From Verrucomicrobiia bacterium (GTDB taxonomy: Bacteria; Verrucomicrobiota; Verrucomicrobiia; Verrucomicrobiales; DEV007), in NCBI GenBank assembly GCA_030425385.1, contig JAUIAH010000027.1:1-64000 (forward strand): DNA of 64,000 bases, written 5' to 3'. The position numbers were made by a program, and so were the translations under genes. Of the stretch, positions 1 through 6,780 are shown in pieces. Under the pieces are notes generated by a model, which was not told the DNA's origin, made no database searches, and saw only the letters and a list, made by a program, of their open reading frames with translations. How positions within the stretch are numbered: position 1 is the first letter of the stretch; each line of letters opens with the position of its first letter.

Positions 1-80
1 CAACACTCGGTAGTGACTACTGGCTAGGTTCTATCACATATGGACTTGCACCATATAAGAAGCGCCTCGCTTTGCTCGGC
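1..80 (-). other. Partial integron cassette, no gene visible
   Basis: This is the beginning of the fifth cassette, entered from the attC at 81-208 and reading leftwards. Only about 80 bases are present. The minus strand has an ATG shortly after the cassette boundary, but it runs into a stop after a few codons. No product can be proposed. Confidence 0.5.
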
Positions 81-208
81 GCACAACGTCGAAGTGGTGG
101 CACCCGCTACCGGGAGCGCCAGTCCGATTCAGGATAAAGGGTTCTAATCACGGTTCAATCTCCGACTCGCGGCGTGGTAGCGGGTTGTCCACCCACGTCT
201 TGTTCGCT
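81..208 (-). repeat. attC recombination site (between cassettes 4 and 5)
   Basis: Read on the minus strand, the site starts with an inverse core ending in AAC (202-208, gttcgct on plus) and ends with a core starting GTT (81-87, gcacaac on plus). The arms are complementary: acccgctaccgggagcg near 100-118 pairs with ggtagcgggtt near 175-187, with the centre unpaired. The outer arm segment is nearly identical to that of the attC at 2000-2127. The stop codon of the ankyrin gene (148-150) lies inside the site, as is common for cassette genes. Confidence 0.88.
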
Positions 209-1035
209 GCTGGTTTTAGAGCGGCTTCGATTATCTCTCTCACCTGCGCATAATCTTGCGACATCGATTTGATTTGCTTCTCAGTGTAACCATCCAACTT
301 GAAGTCTCTGGTTCGAAATGGTTTTTGGGCAAGTTCGATGATCGTTCGTCCATACGGATCTCTCTTCGTTCTTGGGTTCGCGCCTCTATCGACGAGTAAC
401 CATCGAACGACTTCAGGCTGACCGCGACTTACTGCGAATGACAGCCGATCGCTCCAACGCCTGTGCTTAGCTTCAGGGATCTCGACGAGATACTCAATTA
501 CCCGAATTTGCCCGTGTTGGAACGCCACATCGAGAGGCGACCTCTTGTTTCTGTCTAGAGGCTTGGGGCAGCATCCACGTTCTAGAAGGCGTGCCGCATG
601 AGCCGCAGATCCAACTTCGGCGGCGTAATGTAGTGGGGTTTGTCCGTTTCTGTCCCTCGCATCCACAAATGCTCCTCTCTCAAGCAGCGACACAATGAAG
701 TGCTCATTGACAGCACTCGCTGCGTAATGGAGAGGGCTGAGCCTACAGTGCGAAGTCCGCTGATCAATTGGGGCACCTGCCTCAAGTGCTCGACTGAAGA
801 GTGATACATCTCCGCGATCAATCGCCCAATGAAGAGCCCCCAAACCACTGCGATCTAGGCGCTCAAAGTCCAACTCGCTCTCGTCAGCCGACTCCAAAAG
901 CGACTTCCAGTATCTAAATTTGGAGCCACCGGCGGCAGTGTTCGCACAGGGCGCACATCTCCCATCATTCAGATCCGCTGTGATCTGCATGATGCTGGCG
1001 CCGCAGGAGGCACATTGTGCTTTGATTGGCGGCAT
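148..1035 (-). CDS. Ankyrin-repeat protein with N-terminal four-cysteine zinc-ribbon-like module (integron cassette)
   Basis: This 295-residue soluble protein has no signal peptide. The N-terminus has paired cysteines C8-x2-C11 and C27-x2-C30, the second pair within RCAPC, which suggests a small metal-binding ribbon. Residues about 60-250 hold roughly five ankyrin repeats; the clearest have GLGALHWAIDRGD, SPLHYAA and QTPLHYAAEVGS cores. Ankyrin repeats bind partner proteins, so this is probably an adaptor, inhibitor or immunity-type protein, but no function can be assigned. The ATG lies only about a dozen bases inside the cassette boundary and has no obvious ribosome-binding site. The stop codon falls in the downstream attC. 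The cysteine module recurs with identical spacing in the cassette gene at 2133-2651. Confidence 0.85.
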   Translation of the reverse strand: MPPIKAQCASCGASIMQITADLNDGRCAPCANTAAGGSKFRYWKSLLESADESELDFERLDRSGLGALHWAIDRGDVSLFSRALEAGAPIDQRTSHCRLSPLHYAASAVNEHFIVSLLERGAFVDARDRNGQTPLHYAAEVGSAAHAARLLERGCCPKPLDRNKRSPLDVAFQHGQIRVIEYLVEIPEAKHRRWSDRLSFAVSRGQPEVVRWLLVDRGANPRTKRDPYGRTIIELAQKPFRTRDFKLDGYTEKQIKSMSQDYAQVREIIEAALKPAANKTWVDNPLPRRESEIEP

Positions 1036-1042
1036 TCTTTAA

Positions 1043-1170
1043 AGCGAACGTCTAGGACCACTGAATCCCGGCAGACGGGAAGCGTGAATCGCTGGGTTGA
1101 TCTTCCTGGTTCATTGTCAGTGGTTTTGGCACGAGAAGTAGCCGGGGTTCAGTGCGTCCTCTTGTTCGGA
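1043..1170 (-). repeat. attC recombination site (between cassettes 3 and 4)
   Basis: On the minus strand the inverse core lies at 1164-1170 (gttcgga on plus) and the core at 1043-1049 (agcgaac on plus). The arms pair imperfectly: ccactgaatcccggc near 1058-1072 against gccggggttcagtgcg near 1141-1156. Total length is 128 bp, matching the other sites in the array. Confidence 0.87.
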
Positions 1171-1436
1171 AGTCGCCCACCCTCGCCATCTGTTTCTGTA
1201 GTCTACTCGCCGCCCCCTCTTGCACAAGTTCTTTGAGGGCGAGCTTCCTCGGCACGAGCGGTATTCGATCTACCAGATTCTTGGATGTCTGATGGTCTTC
1301 TCGTGACGTGGATCCGTTCGTCGTCGGGCGGCTATCGATGCGGCAGATTTCCTTGCTAGATTTTTGTTAGATTAATGAAGAGTCTGCCTGTGATCTGGGA
1401 CTATCACTTTATCCGCCTGCGGAGATCTCTAATGCA
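1171..1436 (-). other. Body of cassette 3, no convincing gene
   Basis: This 266-bp cassette body lies between two attC sites. The minus strand has an open frame from about 1355 to 1052 encoding a charged peptide with the segment RKLALKELVQEGAASRLQ, but its only start in a plausible position is GTG at 1255 and it reads through the downstream attC. The helical segment resembles the tail of small antitoxin-like proteins, though not enough to name one. It could be a decayed gene, a promoter-carrying cassette or a non-coding RNA. No ATG-initiated gene was found. Confidence 0.4.
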
Positions 1437-1563
1437 TCCGAACGTCGAGGACCAGTGGCCACTCTCGACGAGCAGCTTCCGACCGCGAGATCTGGGTTGT
1501 AGTTAGAAATCATCTCCAGAAACTCCGACCATGAGAGTGGTCAACTGCGTCCAATTGTTAGCC
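1437..1563 (-). repeat. attC recombination site (between cassettes 2 and 3)
   Basis: On the minus strand the inverse core is GGCTAAC (1557-1563) and the core is GTTCGGA (1437-1443). The arms pair: ccagtggccactctc near 1452-1466 against gagagtggtcaactgcg near 1533-1549. Length is 127 bp. The outer arm shares aacgtc followed by aggacca with the attC at 1043-1170. Confidence 0.88.
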
Positions 1564-1568
1564 TTTTT

Positions 1569-1961
1569 TCATTCTTTTGATGGCTTTTCGTCATCTGGTT
1601 TAGAAGAGACAACTACGACATCTCCAGCTTTCATCTCGAAGTAGCCGTTCTGAATTTTCTTTCCATCAACGATGATTCCGTTAATCGCACTAGTATTCAA
1701 TCGCACAACTTCGCCTCTCCTAACAACGATCAAGTTTGTAGCGTCGGCTCCATCGGTGAATCCTCCACTGGCAACTAAACAATCTAACAACCTAATTCCT
1801 TCTCGATGACGAATGACCGAAGGCCGCTTCACGTCGCCGACAACCGTTACTCCTTCTGCGGATTCTGATATCGGCTTGGCTTCAACCGCTTTGTCTGCCT
1901 GCAAGGAAGGCGCGTTCAGCACCAAGAGACTGAGGACAACTAGGAGCGTTTGTATATTCAT
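1569..1961 (-). CDS. Small exported SLBB-domain protein (integron cassette)
   Basis: The product is 130 residues with an N-terminal signal peptide (LLVVLSLLVLNAPSLQA) and one soluble ligand-binding beta-grasp (SLBB) fold at about 35-115. The SLBB signature is seen in VTVVGDVKRPSVIRHREG, LLDCLVASGGFTDGAD, NLIVVRRGE and a closing MKAGDVVVV. In Wza-type polysaccharide export proteins this domain follows a Poly_export domain. Here it stands alone, so the protein is probably a periplasmic binding module rather than an exporter. The ATG at 1961 was preferred to an in-frame TTG six bases upstream. The gene begins about 40 bp inside its cassette and stops a few bases before the attC. Confidence 0.8.
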   Translation of the reverse strand: MNIQTLLVVLSLLVLNAPSLQADKAVEAKPISESAEGVTVVGDVKRPSVIRHREGIRLLDCLVASGGFTDGADATNLIVVRRGEVVRLNTSAINGIIVDGKKIQNGYFEMKAGDVVVVSSKPDDEKPSKE

Positions 1962-1999
1962 ATCCAACGATCTGCGTTCAGTTAAAATCTAGATTGGCT

Positions 2000-2127
2000 G
2001 GCTAACGTCCAAGCGCTGGCACCCGCTACCGGGAGCGCCGCGTCGCAACAGGGTTAAGTGTTAGAGTAAAGAGGGTCATGTCAACTCGCGGCGGGGTAGC
2101 GGGTTGTCCAGCCGCGCCTTGTTCGGT
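2000..2127 (-). repeat. attC recombination site (between cassettes 1 and 2)
   Basis: On the minus strand the inverse core ends GAAC (2121-2127, gttcggt on plus) and the core is GTTAGCC (2000-2006). The complementary arms are acccgctaccgggagcg near 2021-2037 and ggtagcgggttgtcc near 2096-2110. Length is 128 bp. The arms are almost the same as those of the attC at 81-208, so these two cassettes share an attC subtype. Confidence 0.9.
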
Positions 2128-2132
2128 CTTGG

Positions 2133-2651
2133 TTAGTCTGCGAACTTGGCTTCGAGCTGTTCAATCGGGGTCTCAGCTTCGTTCGCGACTTCATAGTTCT
2201 TCTCGTGTGCCCCTAGCTCTTCGTTGGAGATGAGGAACTCCTCGACCAGTTCGGGATCAAAGTATCCCTCCGGCGAACATCCCGCCTCGATGAAGTCCAA
2301 GAGTCCGTGAATTGCAGCCTCGCACTTTGGAGCGTCGACTTGTTTGAGGCTGTGAAGGACGGTGAGAATCTCATCAACGTCAGTCTGATCGAGCCCGTCG
2401 AAATAGAGCAGGTTGGTGAACTGGGTAAGAATCGTATGAGGATCGTCGAATGGCTCCTTTGAAAGCTCCCGAACAATCTTCTTGTCTCGCTTCAGTCTTT
2501 CGCGCTCTTCAGCGTGTGCCTTGGCAGCCTTCTCCTTCCGCTCGATGCGCCCTGGATCCTTCCAGCATGGCATGCAGCGGTTGTCGGTTGCCTCGGCCGT
2601 GGTCTGAAGAATCTCAGTACCGCAAAGTCTGCATGTTGTCTTCACAGTCAT
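2133..2651 (-). CDS. Hypothetical protein with N-terminal four-cysteine zinc-ribbon-like module (first integron cassette)
   Basis: This 172-residue soluble protein is rich in Glu, Asp and Lys. With the start chosen here, the N-terminus carries C7-x2-C10 and C26-x2-C29 (RCMPC), the same spacing as in the ankyrin cassette protein at 148-1035. A helical Lys/Glu segment (about 35-65) and an acidic helical C-terminal part follow, with no recognised family. A start ten codons upstream (2681) exists in frame, but it lies on the attI side of the cassette junction at 2659-2665. The ATG at 2651, inside the mobile cassette, is therefore much more likely. As the first cassette it should be the best expressed. 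Confidence 0.75.
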   Translation of the reverse strand: MTVKTTCRLCGTEILQTTAEATDNRCMPCWKDPGRIERKEKAAKAHAEERERLKRDKKIVRELSKEPFDDPHTILTQFTNLLYFDGLDQTDVDEILTVLHSLKQVDAPKCEAAIHGLLDFIEAGCSPEGYFDPELVEEFLISNEELGAHEKNYEVANEAETPIEQLEAKFAD

Positions 2652-2658
2652 TTTTCTG

Positions 2659-2704
2659 ACCGAACGTTGTATATACGACACGTGCGATATATCACCGGAT
2701 ATAT
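2659..2704 (-). other. attI region: cassette junction and AT-rich inverted repeat
   Basis: The junction with the first cassette is the core accgaac (2659-2665 on plus, GTTCGGT on minus). Next to it lies a perfect inverted repeat, ATATATC (2687-2693) and GATATAT (2698-2704) around a 4-bp spacer. attI sites usually carry integrase-binding repeats beside the exchange point, so this palindrome may be an IntI binding site or part of the cassette promoter region. Position and core match are seen directly; the binding role is inferred. Confidence 0.6.
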
Positions 2705-2769
2705 GTGCAGGTCGTTTGGATTTCTTGATTATTTGGTTTTATTAATTTCATAATCACTACATTTTTCGT

Positions 2770-2797
2770 TTGACCGGTTTGTTCAATTGCTTACTTT
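2770..2797 (+). promoter_or_regulatory. Likely intI promoter
   Basis: TTGACC (2770-2775) stands 16 bp from TACTTT (2792-2797), a plausible but weak sigma70-type pair placed directly before the intI start codon. If used, the transcript would have almost no leader. Confidence 0.35.
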
Positions 2798-2810
2798 GTT
2801 CGGATGAACG
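2797..2810 (+). promoter_or_regulatory. LexA-type SOS operator overlapping the intI start
   Basis: TGTTC-GGAT-GAACG matches the palindrome TGTTC-N4-GAACA described for verrucomicrobial LexA at nine of ten fixed positions. The box overlaps the likely -10 element and the ATG at 2804. Integrase genes in many bacteria are repressed by LexA, so SOS control of cassette recombination is the natural reading. LexA itself is not in the window. Confidence 0.65.
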
Positions 2811-4399
2811 CTTTCCATGACTCGGATTTGCCTCGCCATGCGGCTTGGTTGGAGCGTCTTTTGGATCGGGCAGACGGGTTGGTGGGGAAGCGGCGGTTTT
2901 GGTTCGGGGTTTGGATCAAGCGTTTTCGATGCTTTTGCTACAGTGATCCTGTTCATACGGGGATCGCACTCATTCCTCTTTGCCAAGCGTATTTGCATCA
3001 CTTGGAGTCTCGGCCCGATGTTCCCGATTGGCAAGCAGATCAGGCGCGCGAAGCGCTTCGTCTTTTCGCCAGGGAGATCGAGCATTGGCGATGGAAGGCG
3101 GATCAGATCTGCTTTCGGTTGCGGACGACTCTGCCGGTCCGGGACCTCCCGGTTCCCGTGGTCCCTCCTGATGGCGGAGAACGGCAAGGGGGCGCTTCGG
3201 CGAGGGAGATTATGCCCGCAGTGGCGGGTGACCCTTCGATTCCAGCCGTTTCTGCCCCTGAGATGGCGTTGCGGCGCGGGGCACCGGATCCGCGTGCGGC
3301 GTTGCCCGTTGTGGAGGGCCCAAAGGCGAGTGGAGGGGAGCGCTCTGAGCGTTCCGTGAGTGATTCTGTTTCCGCCGGACGCGAGGCGGGGCTTGATATG
3401 AGTGCTAAGGGAGAGGCGAGCGAGCCGGCAGCGCTGCAGGCGATGCGCTTGGCGTTGGCGGGTGGGCATTATGCGTTGGCGACTGAGCGGTCGTATCTTT
3501 CTTGGGTGCGGCGTTATTTGGCGCATTGGGGTGGTGAGGAGGCGGCACGGGCGCGAGGCACTCAGGGCGCGAAGTCCTTTTTGGAGATGTTGGCGTGTCG
3601 GGGACGGGTGACGGCGTCGACTCAGAATCAGGCGTTTTCGGCAATTCTGTTTTTGTTTCGTTATGTGTGGAAGCTTTCTTTGGATGATATGGAGACGACG
3701 ATTCGTGCGCGGCGTTCTGAGCGGCTTCCGACGGTGCTTTCGTCATCGGAGACGGCAAGCGTGTTGGCAGAGGTGGGGATGGCGGATGGCCCAGGGGTGC
3801 TGATTCATTTGCTTTACGGATGTGGATTGCGAGTTCGTGAGGCGTTGACGCTGCGGCTGAAGGATGTGGATTTGAAGCGTGGTGTCTTGGAGATTCGGGC
3901 CGGGAAGGGACGGAAGGACCGGTTGGTGACGGTTCCTCGAGCGCTTGAGACGGTGTTATCCAAGCGCTTGAAGGCTATGGAGCGTTTGTGGGAGGTGGAT
4001 CAGGCAGAGGGGTTGCCTGGGGTGGCGCTCCCGGATGCGCTGGAGAAGAAGTGGCCGAACGCTGGGAGGCAGCTTGGTTGGCAGTGGTTGTTTCCTGGGC
4101 GTGAGGTTTCGAAGGATCCTCGTAGCGGGACCGTGAGACGCCATCATTTGCATGGGGCGACTGTGCAACGGCGCTTGAAGCGAGCGGTGGACGCTTGCGG
4201 GATGACGCGCCGCGTGACTTGCCATGTGTTGCGCCATTCCTTTGCGACGCATCTGTTAGAGCGCGGGACGGATATCCGTACGGTGCAGGAGTTGTTAGGG
4301 CATTCGAGTCTTGAGACCACTCAAGTTTATACGCATGTGATGGAGCGCCCTGGCGCGATGGGGACACGGAGTCCCTTGGATTTGCCCATGGTGGCGTGA
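2804..4399 (+). CDS. intI: Integron integrase (IntI) with a long N-terminal extension
   Basis: This tyrosine recombinase inserts and shuffles cassettes at attI x attC. It is 531 residues long; IntI proteins are usually about 320-340. The canonical part begins near residue 213 with a SAM-like core-binding domain (HYALATERSYLSWVRRYLAH). The catalytic residues are R343 (CGLRVREAL), a Lys in the GKGRKDRL loop near 368-371, H474 and R477 (HVLRHSFATHLL), H500 and Y509. The segment at 416-450, with WPNAGRQLGWQWLFP and DPRSGTVRRHHLH, is the extra patch that separates IntI from XerC/D. Residues 1-110 form an additional helical domain (FWFGVWIKRF, DQAREALRLFAREIEHW), joined by a low-complexity linker at about 115-205. 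No earlier ATG exists before an upstream stop. Confidence 0.95.
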   Translation: MNAFHDSDLPRHAAWLERLLDRADGLVGKRRFWFGVWIKRFRCFCYSDPVHTGIALIPLCQAYLHHLESRPDVPDWQADQAREALRLFAREIEHWRWKADQICFRLRTTLPVRDLPVPVVPPDGGERQGGASAREIMPAVAGDPSIPAVSAPEMALRRGAPDPRAALPVVEGPKASGGERSERSVSDSVSAGREAGLDMSAKGEASEPAALQAMRLALAGGHYALATERSYLSWVRRYLAHWGGEEAARARGTQGAKSFLEMLACRGRVTASTQNQAFSAILFLFRYVWKLSLDDMETTIRARRSERLPTVLSSSETASVLAEVGMADGPGVLIHLLYGCGLRVREALTLRLKDVDLKRGVLEIRAGKGRKDRLVTVPRALETVLSKRLKAMERLWEVDQAEGLPGVALPDALEKKWPNAGRQLGWQWLFPGREVSKDPRSGTVRRHHLHGATVQRRLKRAVDACGMTRRVTCHVLRHSFATHLLERGTDIRTVQELLGHSSLETTQVYTHVMERPGAMGTRSPLDLPMVA

Positions 4400-4424
4400 T
4401 TTGCGGCGTTGGGTGAGCTTTTGG

Positions 4425-4457
4425 GCCGACGGGGACGTCGGCGCTCCCGGGGGGAGC
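4425..4457 (+). terminator. Tandem GC hairpins after intI
   Basis: Two consecutive perfect stems follow the intI stop by about 25 bp: GCCGAC/GTCGGC (4425-4430 and 4437-4442), then GCTCCC/GGGAGC (4443-4448 and 4452-4457). No T-run follows, so this may be a factor-dependent terminator or a REP-like extragenic element. Only one copy was noticed in the window. Confidence 0.45.
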
Positions 4458-4518
4458 GGAACTTCTCGTGGCGTTCTCGCCCTGTTGCTCTATTGCGTTG
4501 ACTGGTAGGAGCAGGCTT

Positions 4519-6780
4519 ATGAGAATACTATCAACCGTTCCCCACAACGTACTTGAGATGCTTTTCAGATCCTCCCTTCTCCGCGTGTTCTTGGCGTCTT
4601 CCTTGGCTTACCTCGGAGGTCTTGGGGTGCATCGGTGGCTTTCTCCTCGCGTGATGGAGGAGATGGGCGGGATTGAAAGGACCATTGTTAGTGAAAGGCC
4701 GTTATTGTCTCTTGAGCAGGCTTCTGGTTCACTGGCAATATCCTTGGCGACTTGGCTGGAGATGGCGGCGACGGATCCTCTGGGAACGGCACCCACTATC
4801 ACGACGGCCATGGCAGCGTTGGATCAGGAGGCCCTCGCGCAGCTTGCCGAAACCTGGGCCACGCTTGAGGCACACCCGCCTTCGACTTTGGCGGCGCGCC
4901 TCGTGCACGATGCGCTGTTCTTTCGCTGGGCTACGGTGGATCCGGCTGGCTTGTTAGGCTATATCAATCAAGGGCCACGATATCGCATGGGGCATGATGG
5001 AGCGATTGCGGCGGCGATCTTGCAATGGGCCTTACGCAATCCTAGCGATGCCTTTGCGGCCGCTCGCTCCTCCCACCAACCAGACGCTTGTGCCAATGGG
5101 ATTCTTCAAACCGTGACTTTGCTAGGGCCACGGTGCGCATCCACCCTGGCAGAACACTTGAACCAGACACAGGATATCAACCTTTATCGTCGCCGTGACG
5201 AGATTCCGAATATGCTCGTGGATTGGGCCATGGAGTCACCCTCTGCGGCTGTGGCTTGGTTGAGCCTGTTGCATCGGAACGATCTTCGGAGATCGATCGC
5301 CCGCCCTTTCTTCACCCAGTGGGCAAAGATTGATGCCACGGCAGCCACGAAAGCGTTAGAAGGGCAGCGGCGCACGACGGATCGCGACAGTCTTATGCGT
5401 TCCGTCGCGCAAGCTTGGCATGAAGAGGATCCGATAGCAGCAACGGCTTGGGCGGAAGCATGCGGCGTGGCTAGCGTCTGGGAGACGATTCAATTCGCAG
5501 GCCTTTGGAAGACCCTCAGTGACGATCCCCTCTCCCTCACTCCCGCCCAATTGGCTGCCCTTCCACGCGGAGGTCAACGTGCCAGCGTGCTTCGCAGCCT
5601 TGTCAGCCAAACCCTCAGCCACGACTTTGAAAGGACGAAGACCCTGATCGATCAATTGCCTAAGAACGAGCAACTTCCCTTGCGCCTCAAGCTGGCGGAT
5701 GAGCTGGCGGATGAGGGCCAAGCCACTTTCGAGGCGAATGAAGCGCTCGACTTCCTAGCAGACCTCCCTCCCGGCACGGAACGCGCCATCCACTCGCTTC
5801 GATTGGCTGCGCGGTTAGGGGAACGCGATCCCGAAGGGCTCTTCCAGTGGTTGGCCGATCATCCAGAGGCGCTGGATCACGAACGCATGCTGATGGCGGC
5901 GGTGAAGCCGTGGGTAAAGAATGACCTCGCTGGTGCCCAAGACATGCTGCGCGTGTCTCCTGATTCCCCAGCCTCGCGAGAATTGGCATCGGAGATCTCC
6001 AGACAATTGTTAGAAATTGATCCTGACACTCTTCTGTCTTTTGCCAAGGAGATCACTGAGCCCTCCGTGGCAACGCATCTCTACGACGCCTACGATATCC
6101 ATCAGGCCAAAGCTAATCCTGTCACTTTCCTAAAGGAAGCTGCCCAGCAAGCATCCCTCCCGAAGGACCAAGCCGTTCACGCCGCTCTCGAAAACCTCGC
6201 TCAAGTGGATCTGGATGCCGCCGTGACTTGGGCGCGCGAGCAAGCGGATCGGCTTCCTCAAGAGGCGATGGAAAGACTGGCACGCGCTGCTGCCAGGACC
6301 GACTTAGCAGCAGCTAGAACCATAGCTGACGCCGTGGTGAACGATCCCAAGCTGCGCAATCAGGGCCGTAGTGTGGTGGTGACCCTTACCAACGCATGGA
6401 CTGACGAGGATCCGGTGGCGGCGAGCACCTGGGCACTCGCGATGCCACCAAGCGAACTTCGCAATGCGGCGGTGGAGAACGTTGCCAATCATTGGAGTCG
6501 CCGCGACTGGCCTGCCGCGCGCAGATGGATCGAAAGCCTCCCTCCAGGCGCGCTCCGCGACACGGCGATCGAGGGCGTCCGGTGGCCTCTCAACCAACGC
6601 GATCCCCGGCTACTGCTCGATGCCTTGCCGCTTGTCAGCTCGGAAACGACACGCACCAAATGGCAGAGCGATCTCTTTAGCCAATGGGTCCGTCAAGACC
6701 GTGCGGCTGCCCACGCCGCCGCCGAAGAGATCGGGCTTTCCTCGGATGAGATGCAAACCCTCTTTGGAGAAACACCATGA
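4519..6780 (+). CDS. Large exported or membrane-anchored helical-repeat protein (WxxxDP repeats), first of a pair
   Basis: The product is 753 residues. The start at 4519 was chosen because AGGAG lies about 8 bp upstream; a 17-codon longer form lacks this. A hydrophobic N-terminal segment (LLRVFLASSLAYLGGLGV) suggests a signal or anchor. The rest is made of degenerate units of about 30-40 residues whose cores read W-x3-D-P-x-A-A-x2-W followed by LP-x-G-x2-R-x2-A; WHEEDPIAATAWAEAC and WTDEDPVAASTWALAMP are clear examples. Such units form HEAT/TPR-like solenoids. No catalytic domain is visible, so it is probably a scaffold or binding protein of the cell envelope. The stop overlaps the start of the paralogue at 6777 (ATGA). 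Confidence 0.75.
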   Translation: MRILSTVPHNVLEMLFRSSLLRVFLASSLAYLGGLGVHRWLSPRVMEEMGGIERTIVSERPLLSLEQASGSLAISLATWLEMAATDPLGTAPTITTAMAALDQEALAQLAETWATLEAHPPSTLAARLVHDALFFRWATVDPAGLLGYINQGPRYRMGHDGAIAAAILQWALRNPSDAFAAARSSHQPDACANGILQTVTLLGPRCASTLAEHLNQTQDINLYRRRDEIPNMLVDWAMESPSAAVAWLSLLHRNDLRRSIARPFFTQWAKIDATAATKALEGQRRTTDRDSLMRSVAQAWHEEDPIAATAWAEACGVASVWETIQFAGLWKTLSDDPLSLTPAQLAALPRGGQRASVLRSLVSQTLSHDFERTKTLIDQLPKNEQLPLRLKLADELADEGQATFEANEALDFLADLPPGTERAIHSLRLAARLGERDPEGLFQWLADHPEALDHERMLMAAVKPWVKNDLAGAQDMLRVSPDSPASRELASEISRQLLEIDPDTLLSFAKEITEPSVATHLYDAYDIHQAKANPVTFLKEAAQQASLPKDQAVHAALENLAQVDLDAAVTWAREQADRLPQEAMERLARAAARTDLAAARTIADAVVNDPKLRNQGRSVVVTLTNAWTDEDPVAASTWALAMPPSELRNAAVENVANHWSRRDWPAARRWIESLPPGALRDTAIEGVRWPLNQRDPRLLLDALPLVSSETTRTKWQSDLFSQWVRQDRAAAHAAAEEIGLSSDEMQTLFGETP

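Larger units (their letters stand above)
1..4399. mobile_element. Chromosomal integron, intI end, array truncated by the window edge
   Basis: An integron-type tyrosine recombinase gene on the plus strand is followed to its left by a minus-strand array of gene cassettes separated by four attC sites. This divergent layout is the classical one: intI pointing away from attI and the cassettes, cassette genes all reading away from attI. The attC sites are 127-128 bp and similar to one another, which is typical of sedentary chromosomal integrons rather than mobile class 1 types. The cassette half looks AT-richer than the chromosomal genes to the right. Cassette order from attI: zinc-ribbon protein, SLBB protein, a cassette without a clear gene, ankyrin protein, then a partial cassette at 1-84. 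Confidence 0.93.

Noticed and set aside
1015-1236. Plus-strand 73-residue frame in the integron
   Set aside because: It covers the attC at 1043-1170 and the start of the ankyrin cassette on the wrong strand; cassette genes here all read on minus.
2783-3526. Arg/Pro-rich 247-residue open frame antisense to intI
   Set aside because: It lies entirely opposite conserved integrase sequence and has the composition of a shadow frame; no domain is recognisable.
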